Positions 46,467 to 55,733 of a stretch of DNA of 64,000 nt are shown one piece after another. The translations under genes and the position numbers were made by a program. Source of the stretch: Phytopythium helicoides (taxonomy: Eukaryota; Oomycota; Peronosporomycetes; Pythiales; Pythiaceae); assembly GCA_024867545.1 (NCBI GenBank), contig JANFNE010000035.1, positions 62,001 to 126,000 on the forward strand, read 5' to 3'. Numbering within the stretch: position 1 is the stretch's first letter; the number at the start of each line of letters is the position of its first letter. Under the pieces are notes generated by a model. It saw nothing but the letters and a program-made list of their open reading frames with translations. It had not been told where the DNA came from and searched no databases.

Positions 46467-47159
46467 ATGAAACAGGACCGAGAGAGGCGCCAAGCGGACG
46501 CACGCGCGAGACGAGTGCGGCCACGCGAAGAGGAAGCCGAGACGACGCACGAGAAGGCGAGGAGGCAGTCGCGACAGCGGCAGTGGGAGCGGCGCCCTCA
46601 TCATCATCATCATCAGCAGCAGCATCATCACCGCCACCAACAGCAGCCAGATGAAGAGCGGGAGCAAACGCGGGAGCGGGAATGCGAGCGACCGCAGAAG
46701 AAACCCCGCCGCAAGCTGTACTCGAATGAGACCATCTTCCTCACAGCGGCCGTGGTCGGTCGCCGCGTCTCGCTATTCGTCGTGCAGACCACGCGGAGAG
46801 ACACCATCCGCGAGCTGAAGGAGAAGATTCGCGTTGTGATGCCAGTCGAGCACAGCCACGACATCGACTTTACGGTGCACATCGGTCGGTACCCGAGCAA
46901 CAAGTGGATCGACTGTACGGACCAGGCGGTGCTCAAGTATTTGCGCGGTCACGCCCCCGGTATTCTCGGGCGTCTCGTGGCGCGAGCAGGGTGCGAGCTG
47001 GAGCGACATCGGCGCCAAGGAGCTCGCCAGCGCCTCCACCGTTCGCCCACATTGCCGACAGTTCCATGCGGGAGGACTTCAACGAGCGGATGGAATAATT
47101 CTAGATCTAGCCACATACGAAGAGTAAGTGTTCTCATGTCACGTGTCTCGTCAGAGTGA
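46467..47159 (+). CDS. Hypothetical protein with low-complexity N-terminus and possible ubiquitin-like core
   Basis: The ATG at 46467 opens a 230-residue frame. Residues 1-82 are Arg/Glu/Gln/His-rich and encoded partly by CAT/CAG microsatellite. Residues about 85-160 look like a folded domain: KLYSNETIFLTAAVVG, RRVSLFVVQTTRRDTIRELKEKI, then DIDFTVHIGRYPSNKWIDC. The strand-strand-helix order resembles a beta-grasp (ubiquitin-like) domain, but I recognise no family. After about residue 165 the composition changes to Arg/Ser-rich. An alternative frame ends SSMREDFNERME at 47098, and a GTAAGT donor lies at 47124. The 3' end may therefore involve an intron or a frameshift, and the stop at 47159 is uncertain. 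Confidence 0.45.
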   Translation: MKQDRERRQADARARRVRPREEEAETTHEKARRQSRQRQWERRPHHHHHQQQHHHRHQQQPDEEREQTRERECERPQKKPRRKLYSNETIFLTAAVVGRRVSLFVVQTTRRDTIRELKEKIRVVMPVEHSHDIDFTVHIGRYPSNKWIDCTDQAVLKYLRGHAPGILGRLVARAGCELERHRRQGARQRLHRSPTLPTVPCGRTSTSGWNNSRSSHIRRVSVLMSRVSSE

Positions 47160-47695
47160 TTTCAGCCTATGGCGTTCCGTCAAACGTAGCCGTCAGTGAT
47201 TGGCCGAAAGAGCGCGGTGTCGTCCACTGCAGTTCCTAATGTACTCCTATTTTAGTATGAATGTCTGAATGATGGGCAGCTTTGAGAGCCTCCCACACCT
47301 CATCATCAACTGAGAGAGACAGCTCCTCTGACTGGTTAATACCGCAAATCACGGATCCACTTTTCGCCCAATTATGTGCCGTATCCTCGGCGCGGGTTTA
47401 AATCCATTCTCTACATAAATTTAGTCACTGTATGTGTTTCTGATGCACTGTTGAGCCCGTCGCGAGGCGTCGAGCAGATATTAAATACGACATCTCCATG
47501 CCACCTCCCGTCTCAACCGATATGCATTCGATCATAAAAATGCTGTTGCGCAGGTATCCCCGGGGGGTCAATTCGAGACCCCCAGGGAGGGGGGTGGCAA
47601 TAACAGCGGGACATCCTCGCGCGTGCAGCGGAACGTCCGGGACATCTAAGCGAGCGGCACGTGGAGGTCTCCGGACAGGCGGCGCCACCTCCGCC
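47160..47695. other. Upstream region of SEC24, with a small G/C hairpin
   Basis: No gene seen. A 7-bp inverted repeat GGGGGTC/GACCCCC with a 7-base loop lies at 47563-47583, about 110 bp before the SEC24 start codon. Function unknown. Confidence 0.4.
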
Positions 47696-50600
47696 ATGCA
47701 GCCCAACTACGCGCCGCGGGGCGCGCCGCAGCCGTTTCCCCCGCAGCAGCAGGCGCCGCGCAGCTCTCCGTCGGGCCCTCCGGGTGCGTGTCGCGCGAGG
47801 TTCGGGCCCTAAAAGTGTTGCTAACCGCGAGGATCTCGCTCCGTTGTCGCGGCCAGGCGCCTTCAACCCCGGCGCGCAGTTCGCAGCGAGTGCGCGCGGC
47901 TCTTTCGCGGTCTTGACGGGTAGATGGTGGACTCACAGTGGTGGTGGCGACGTGTACAGACCAGCAGCCGCTCTCGCAGCCCTCGCAGCCGCAGTTCCAG
48001 GCACGGCCGGGGTTCCCTGGACCAGGCGCGGGCTTCCCCCAGCAGGGAGGCCCGCCGGGATCCAACGGACGCCCAGCCTACCCCAGCAACTACCCGGGCC
48101 AGCAGCATGCTCCGCAGCAGCAGGGCCCTCCGTCCAATGGCCGACCGGGGTTCCCGCCTGGAGGATTCCCAGGACAGCAGCAGCCGGCGCCGGGCTCGAA
48201 CGGACGCCCAGGCTACGCCGGAGGGTTCCCAGGCCAGCAGCCGCCGCCGCAAGGACCGTCTAGCTCGAATGGCCGCCCCGGCGGCGCGCCGATCCAGTCC
48301 CCGTCCGGGTTCCGTCCCGGCCAGCAGCAGTTCAGCCAGGGACCGCCGTCCTCTGGGGGCGGCGGTGTGCCGCCCAACAACCAGTTCCAGCCTGGTCGTC
48401 CTGGTACGTCAGGCGTATTGTTATCGAATGATGCGTTGTTCACCAGAACTCATCAACTCGTCCAATAATGTGCAGGTGCGCCGCCCAACCGCGCGCCTGG
48501 GTTTCCCGGACAGCCCCAGCCTGGCATGCAGCCCCCTCCACAGCAGCCCGGATTGCAGCCGCTGCCAAACCAGCAGCCGCCTGGCGCTGGTGGACCGCCT
48601 ATGATGAACAACCAGCCGCCCAACAATTTTGCTTACAACCGCGGCCCTCCGCCACCGCAAGGCGGTGCACCCCAGCAACCAGGAGCGCCAGGGCTGAATG
48701 GACCACCGGGAGCACCTGTATACAACGGACCGCCTGGACCCCAGGGCTTTAATGGTCCGCCAGGAGCTCGGCCAGGACAGCCATTCGGCGCACAGCCGCC
48801 ACCGCCGCCCCAGCAGCAAAACCAGCCTCCGTACGGCGGTCCACCGCAGGCAGGTGCCCCGTACCCTGGAGCGGCACCAGCGTACAACGCGCCACCGGGA
48901 CAATTCCAGCCCCCAGGAGCGTACCCTCCAGGCCCTGGGATGCAGCAGCAGCAAATGCCCCAACAACCGCAGCAGCCACAACAACCCAAACAGCGAATTG
49001 ATCCAACGCAGATCCCGCGACCAATCGTTTCTGGCGAGCGCATTCAATACGTTGCGCGTGGTCACACCGTGACGATGCCGCCAGCTGCATCAAGCGACTT
49101 TGTCTGCATTGACGAAGGATGCTGCAACCCTCGGTTCATTCGGCCGACATTGAACCGCGTGCCGTCAACCAAGGATATTGCCAAGCAATGTGGATTGCCA
49201 CTGGCTGCTGTTATCTGTCCACTCGCCGAGCTACGTGAGGATGAGCTACCCATTCCGCTCGTGGATTTCGGTCCGAACGGCCCTCTGCGCTGCACACGAT
49301 GCGCTGGCTACGTGAACTCGTTCACAAAGTTTATTCAGGGCGGTCGCAAGTTTGTGTGCAACTTGTGTCTGCTGCACAACGAGACGCCTCGCGACTACTA
49401 CTGCAGCGTGGATCAGAATGGACGGCGGCGCGATGTGCAAGAACGCGCCGAGCTCTCGCGCGGCTCTGTCGACTACATCGTTCCAGCTGCGTACACGGTG
49501 CGACCACCGCAGGAGCCTATCTTCGTGTTTGTCCTCGACGTATCACTTTTCTCGTTCCAGTCGACGCTTGCCCCGGCAGCACTGCATGCAATCGAGTACT
49601 TGTTACCAGCTCTAGCTCAGAACAAGCGCAAGAAGATTGGTATTATCACGTTTGATACGACCGTGCACTACTACCGCATGGACCGCGCAACTGGAGACTC
49701 GGATGATGAAGGCAACCACGGTATCACGATGAGCGTTTGCCCCGACATTGAAGACCCTCCGGCGCCACTGCCGCCCAGCAGTTGGCTTGTGTCCATGGAT
49801 GACCCTGCGGCGCTGAACAAGGTCCGTGCGCTCACTCGTCTCATCGGAAAGTCGTTCGAGAACACGACGACGAACCAGGCTGTTTCGGGAGCTGCGCTGT
49901 GGAGCACGGTTGACGCACTTGAGGCCACGGGTGGCCGCATCATCCTGTTGCATGCTGGCGCGCCGCGATTGGGTGTGGGCCGTGTCAAGCGCGAAGAGGT
50001 GACAGGGGCGTACGGGACGACGAAGGAAGTTGACCTGTACACGCCAGATGGTGATGGATCCCCAAGCTCGAACCTGTACGAAGCGCTTGCCCGCCGCTGC
50101 GCTGACAAGCATATTTCGCTGGATGTGTTTTCGGTCGCCAACTCGTTCGCATCTTTGGCGGACATTGCGCGTGTGTGTGAGCTTACAGGCGGCCGGGCAC
50201 AGTACATGCCTCAGTTTGAGAAGGAGAAGTCGAGCAACCAGCACCACTTGCGCAGCTTGCTGCAGCGGCTCGTCGACCGAGACTGCGGATACGAAGCAGT
50301 GCTGAAGGTGCGCTGCAGTGCTGGTCTGCGCGTCGACAAATCGTTCGGAAACTTTTACCGCTCACCGCAATCGCGTGGTGCCGTGGATGAGATGGAGTTT
50401 TCGGTAATCGACCAGGACCGGTCGATTTGTGTCACTTTGGCTCATGATGAGACGCTCGCAGAGGGCACAGACGCGTACATCCAGGCTGCGTTACTCTACA
50501 CGCGTAGTGACGGCATCCGTTGCGTTCGCGTCCACAACCTTGCACTTCCAGTGGAGCCTTTGCTTTCGAACGTGTTCCGGTTCGCTGACCTCGACGCGAC

Positions 50601-51423
50601 CTGCTCAGTTTGGCAGCGCGTAGCTGCCAAGCAGTTCTGTGACAAATCGTTGATGCGAGCCACTCCGTCGGCCGTCAAGGATCAGCTCTTGGACGAGTGC
50701 GTGACGGTGCTCTTCAATTACCGCAAGCATTGCGCGGCGTCATCGTCATCGGGTCAGCTGATCCTCCCGGAGTCGCTGAAGCTGCTGCCTTTGTACACGC
50801 TGGCGACGCTCAAGAGTCGTGCACTTCGCGCAAATCTTGTCGGCAACCCGCCACGCGGATTCATTGATGTGCGCGCGGACGAGCGCGTTATGATGATGGG
50901 GCTTCTCAACAGTTTGCCCGTTGAGTTCGCAGTATCGGCGGTGTATCCGAAGCTGTACAGCCTGCACGACATGCCCGAGAACTGTGTGACGTTCGACGAA
51001 GACACGGGTTCGCTTGTGCTTCCCGAGCAGCTACCACCGACGGCTGAGAAGCTTGAGGAAAATGGCATTTTCCTTCTGCACTCGGCAATGTGCTGTTATC
51101 TGTACATCGGCCCGAAGGTTCAAAGCGAGCTGCTGCTGGAGCTCTTTGGCGTCGAGCATGCTGACACGGCCGAGAGCACGCTTGACATATTCGAGAAGCT
51201 TGAGGATGAAGAGGAGGGAGGACTACGTGACCGGGTGCGCACACTCGTCGAGTACCTGAACTCGACAATCCCTATCTCTCAGCCATTGGAGATCCTAACC
51301 AAGAATGACTGGCGCGCCAACCGCTTCATGAGCGCGCTCGTCGAAGACCGTACCCGTAACGACGTGTCATACGTTGAATTCCTCGTGCAGGTGCACAAGA
51401 AGATCCAGTACAAGTTCCATTAG
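47696..51423 (+). CDS. SEC24: SEC24-like COPII coat subunit (three exons)
   Basis: Sec24 pairs with Sec23 in the inner COPII coat and selects cargo at ER exit sites. Exons: 47696-47783, 47960-48403 and 48476-51423; introns 176 bp (GTGCGT...TACAG) and 72 bp (GTACGT...TGCAG), both keeping the frame. The joined product is 1159 residues. About 330 residues at the N-terminus are Pro/Gly/Gln/Asn-rich and disordered, as usual in Sec24. The zinc finger reads LRCTRC, then VCNLC about 20 residues later (near residue 450-470). The trunk follows, opening with PIFVFVLDVS and KIGIITFD, then the beta and helical regions, and a gelsolin-like domain (ENGIFLLHSAMCCYLYIGPK) near the C-terminus. The ATG at 47696 is the only one that feeds the Pro-rich exon in phase. 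Paralogue identity is not resolvable. Confidence 0.93.
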
Positions 51424-51736
51424 GCGTAGACGCAATGAAGTGGGATGCAGGTGGTAGGTAGACGCAAATGCAGGCACCACGCCGGCCGATCGCTCTGATC
51501 GAGGCCGGGCCTGCCACGCTGTTTGGCCCAGTACGTGAAGTAAATGTCACCTTGTTTGGATCGGATCAGTGTTGAAGTGGCGATGCCGTGTCAGAAAATA
51601 GCTCTCATCAGATGTCAAGGTGGGGTGGGTATCATCGTTGTTGCCCGCGAGTCAATTGTCTTGCGTTGCGAATTCCACGCCCAACCAGTTCCGATCTGTT
51701 CGCCCAACTCCCAGCTCCTCCAAGCGTTTCTCAGCA
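51424..51736. other. Spacer between SEC24 and the next gene
   Basis: About 310 bp holding the SEC24 3' region and the promoter of the gene at 51737. Nothing else seen. Confidence 0.4.
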
Positions 51737-52776
51737 ATGGAAGTGTCTCCCACTTCTCCTGATACCTCTTCAGCCATTCGCCCCGTGGAGGCAACTGTGG
51801 ATTGTGCTCCAGCGTTGCAAGTCGACCAAAACAAAACTAATGAAAGGAGTGTTGACAGCACTTTATCACGTCCGGCTGAATCCAACGAATTCGCCAGCGA
51901 TAATCAACAGCAGGATGGCATTTGTGGCGTGTTGTGCACGTTGTCGAAAGCACACGAAACTCCAGAGCCTTTGCTCTCCTCCCCGAATTCTGCTGTGGAT
52001 AGTGCGCTTCTCAAAGCTATCGAGCAAGAGTCACAACAAGAAAACACACACGACGTCGCAGAAGTTGAAGCGTTGCTCTCTGATGAATCAACAATCGACC
52101 AGTTGTTTTCGACGCCACTTCCAGTAGTGGTTTCTGCAACAACGGAGCAACGAACGGCACATCCGCACCCCAAATCGGACAAGCCAAAGAAGGAGAAAAA
52201 GGTTTGTCAACCAGAATCAGTACGGTGCATGTAGGGTTCGAGTTGACTTTGTTGCTATCGCGTTTGGTCAGTCAAGCGACTCGTTCGCCACCGAGGAAAC
52301 ACTTGCTATCGTCCAGCAATTCCTGATCGACAAGGTTCGACCAGAATTAAAGAATATCCTCTGATCATCACTTACCTGGCGTATTGTCTCGAACAGATTA
52401 CATTGAACCAATGCAGCTCACACAGCAAGGAACTTCTCGAATGTGAGTGCTGCATCGAATCCAGGTTTTCAGCACGTGTTCTTACTATATGGTCTGTCTT
52501 GTAGTCGTGGACCAACACTTGAGCGAGAAGCAGCGTCGGCGCTACGTCGGATCAATGATCCAGCGCATTGTCGAGCATTTTGCAACAGACGCGCAAGCGA
52601 AGGGCACTGACGTGTCTGTGGATGTGCAAACGTCTGTATGTCTGGTCGAGCAGATGCTGCTTACACTTGGTCGGGAGTCACCGCTTCAGGACATGTACAC
52701 GCAAGAAGAAGAAGAGATGCTCGACCTGCTATTTCACGCAGAGCCCGATGCTGGTGAACTTACGACTCCTAGCTAA
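51737..52776 (+). CDS. Unrecognised protein, four exons
   Basis: Exons 51737-52201, 52272-52334, 52397-52442 and 52505-52776 join in phase to a 281-residue product. The three introns (70, 62 and 62 bp) end in AG; the third has a good donor (GTGAGT), the first GTTTGT, the second a weak GTTCGA. Residues 1-155 are Ser/Thr/Glu/Gln-rich and probably disordered, ending in a basic KPKKEKK. The spliced C-terminal part looks helical and folded: SSDSFATEETLAIVQQFLID, then SSHSKELLEFVDQHLSEKQR, then YVGSMIQRIVEHFATDAQ. It ends in an acidic segment (TQEEEEMLDLLFHAEPDAGE). The continuity of helical character across the joins supports the gene model. I do not recognise the family. It converges on the GTPase gene with 145 bp between the stops. 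Confidence 0.6.
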
Positions 52777-52921
52777 CGAGATAACGACTGTCCTGCGACA
52801 GCAATATGAGCGACAGTGGGTGAATGGCGCCACGTTCTTCATTTTGCATCGATCGACAAGCAACTTTATCCTGCGACCGTAATCTACAAACTTGTCGCCG
52901 TGTGAGCTAGCGCTACTCTGC

Positions 52922-54676
52922 CTAATCCTCCTGTTGCTGCTGCTGCTCCTCGCGAACTATTCGCACAACCTTGCCGATTCCCTTGGCCTGTCCGTCGCGA
53001 AACACAAAGCGCATTCCCTTCTTCATGAACTCCGGCGAGTGGATGAAGCGGAAGCGCACAAGTGCTCGGTCTCCTGTCCGGATCACGTCCTGATTCGACT
53101 CGATCGAGATGATCTCCGCAGTCTGTCGTATCGTTCGACAATTTACCATTGGCTGGTACCCAACCGTCACGGTCGTCTGGTGGTGAAGTATTACAACGCG
53201 GGCCTCGAACACTTGTGAGACGTACTCCTCCGCGTTCACTTGGGGGCTCAAAATAATCATGCCCTTCCTGAACGTGTTACGTCCGAGCACGTACTTCTTG
53301 TTGAGCGAGCGAAGCGACAACGCTGCAGTCTGACCCGGCACGATTTCCTTCAGAGGAATGTACATCGACTCCATGCTGCGGACCGCCACTTTGTGAAAGT
53401 GTCCATTGTAGTCAGGGCCGATCTGAAGCGTGTCGTTGATCCGGAAGCTCCCGCTCAGTAGCGTCCCTGCGACGATGAACCCGACACCCGGCACCTGGTA
53501 CGTCTCGTCGATCGGCATCTCCACGATTTCGTCCGCTGCTATCACACCCTTGCTCTTGATGTCGCCACCTGTAGCCTCCACGGGAGCATCAGCAACCGCT
53601 TCGTCCTGATTATTCTTGGCCTTGGCTGTGGCTAATGCATTATTTGCAGCGAGCGTTGCCTTGAACAACGCACTCGGAGACGCGTCAAAGATTATCCTCC
53701 GCAAGTTGGGAAGTCCGTCACCAGTAACGTTCGAGATCGGGAGGATCGGAGTGATTCGGTTCGACGGGATTCCCTTGGCAGCGGTTATCGCCTGCTCCTC
53801 CGTCTTGACCAGCATTGCCATCTTGCCGTCTGTGAATGTGCAATGCTCGATGAATAAATTGCATCCATCGGGAAAGCCACAGTAACGCGAAGTACTTACA
53901 CTTGCGCAGTGACTGACGGATCGTTGCAAGCGTCTCCTTGGCGACGTTCTTGGGCGCGATGTCGATCTTGGTCAGCGCAACGACAATCGGGATCTCGAGC
54001 TTTACGACCCGACCGTTAGTCGGACAAGAACGACCGCAACAATCAACGCCACAACGATCAACACACCGCAACCGCGATCGCGAGGTGCTCCTTGGTCATG
54101 CGCTTGACGCCCATGTTGGCGCCGATCACCACGACCACAATATCCGGCTGCATGCCCGTGAGCCCGAACACCGTCGTCTTGAGGTATTTCTCGTGCCCTG
54201 CACACCCGCCATCAGCCTCCGCAACCTTTTTCACACCCGCAATCATCTCCACCAGCCTCCCGACCTGCCAGATCAATCAGCTGAATCCGCTTGTGCGCGA
54301 CCTTGGCCAGCTCGACCCACGGGATGAGCTTGCCCGCGCGCTTGGACAAAATCTGCTCGCCGTCGCGGTCAAACCCGAGGTACGCGGTCGCCACGCTGCT
54401 GGTACGGCCCGTCTCAGCCTCATGCTTGTGGCGAAACACCGCCTTGCGCGACGACCCGCGCCCGTCGTCCAGCTCGCCCTTGATCAGCGTCCCGATGAGG
54501 CTCGACTTGCCAGAGTCCACGTTGCCAACGAACGCCACGCGCAGCGTGCGCAGCGCCTCGCGCTCGTCCGCGTCCAGCGCCTGCGCCTGCACATCCACCG
54601 CCTGCGCGCCGCTCTCGCCGTCATTTCGCGCTGCTAGCGCGTCGCTGGCGCCCGCCGAGGCCTCCGGCTGCTCCAT
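52922..54676 (-). CDS. GTPBP1: GTPBP1/2-type translational GTPase (four exons)
   Basis: An elongation-factor-like GTPase. Family members (GTPBP1, GTPBP2) act on stalled or non-canonical translation and mRNA turnover. Exons in transcription order: 54676-54265, 54197-54067, 53999-53900, 53829-52922; introns of 67, 67 and 70 bp, phase-consistent, giving 516 residues. G1 is GNVDSGKSS near residue 48. The switch region [27 protein letters not shown] is diagnostic of GTPBP1/2. G3 [15 protein letters not shown] is rebuilt across intron 1, and G4 is TKID. Domain 2 follows ([20 protein letters not shown]), then domain 3 ([20 protein letters not shown]). It ends in a short Glu/Gln-rich tail. The first intron donor (GTCGGG) is weak, but the protein alignment demands it. 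It is shorter than animal GTPBP1, mainly at the N-terminus. Confidence 0.92.
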
Positions 54677-55363
54677 TTACCGCCGGGCGATCCGTCCTTT
54701 CTCGCGCTAGTTTCCCTTTGAGACCGACCGGCGCTGCCTTTTGGGCTCGAGGAGGGACGGGGGCGGGGCGACGCCGATCTGAGCAAAACCCTCGCAAGGC
54801 GATGGGTGAGTGGAGGAGAGTGATGGTTTCAACTTGAAGTTGCTGGCCGTTGCGACCGTCGGCCGAGCTTGAGCGGACCTTTTGTGCCGAGCGAGTCAAC
54901 CCGCTTGGGCTCAAATGTTGACGGTGGATTCAAGTGGGAGGGATGGCGCGCGTAATGAGCTGGGACTGCTGACAGCACGAGAAAAAGCGCGTGGACGGAA
55001 TGGCTCAGTCGCGAGTTCTGGTGGCGAGGAGGACAAGCGAGTTTCTGCGCTTCAACGGATTTGCAGAGCGACAGCGTGACCATCGACACGATTTTCTCGC
55101 GCTCAAATATCACGGACACCGATAGGACGCGCATTCATCTCCATCTCGCAGCATCCTGAAGCCTGAAAATGAACCCATTGGCTCAACCTGTAATGGCCGG
55201 GGTACCCGGCATTGGCGCTATGGTAGATGGCCACAAAAACCTCCACTTCTACATTCACCTTTCTTATCACAACGATCGACGTAAACTCCCACTCAACCGG
55301 AAAACGTGGAAAAGGAGACGTGAAACTAAATAAACCTGTCGTTACGGCAAGAAAGTTACGCAA
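54677..55363. other. Intergenic region between the GTPase and the Fanzor
   Basis: Contains the leftward GTPase promoter. No supported gene or RNA. The direct-repeat-like GTTACG recurs several times just before the hairpin (55340-55380). Confidence 0.4.
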
Positions 55364-55423
55364 GTACCGTAAGTTACGCTCTTGAAGACACACCTGTGTC
55401 TTCAAGAGCGTAACTTACGGTAC
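55364..55423. repeat. Perfect inverted repeat, 29-bp arms with a 2-base loop
   Basis: Arms 55364-55392 and 55395-55423 are exact reverse complements (outer bases GTACCGTAAG / CTTACGGTAC), separated by CC. An RNA would form a 29-bp hairpin; in DNA it could extrude a cruciform. It lies 311 bp before the Fanzor start codon. Possible origins are a miniature fold-back element, a relic of a transposon end, or a hairpin RNA source. No second copy was seen in the window. Confidence 0.9.
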
Positions 55424-55733
55424 TGCCCAATTGACAAGCTGGCAGCGCAGTTCATCAGCTTCAAGCGGGTTGCGCGATGCCCTCCCCAGCGATGACAACA
55501 GCACTGCATGGACACTTCATATTGCTTGTTGAAGATGCCATAGGAAGGATCTCCAGAGCTCCATCATGAGCCTCGGCAAGCTAGTAAAGCGGCCTTTGCC
55601 GCTCTGCCTGCATACACGTAAATGGGCATGATGAGCATGTTTTGAATTGGCAAGCGCCCACTCGCTCTCGAACGGCAACGAACGAAAGCGGCTGCCGACC
55701 CTGATCTCCCTACTCACAGTGTAATTTGCCACC
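55424..55733. other. Leader region of the Fanzor gene
   Basis: No separate gene supported. An acceptor-like CTCACAG at about 55713-55719 would allow a 5' untranslated intron, but nothing else supports it. The start codon context ACCATGG is favourable for eukaryotic initiation. Confidence 0.35.
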
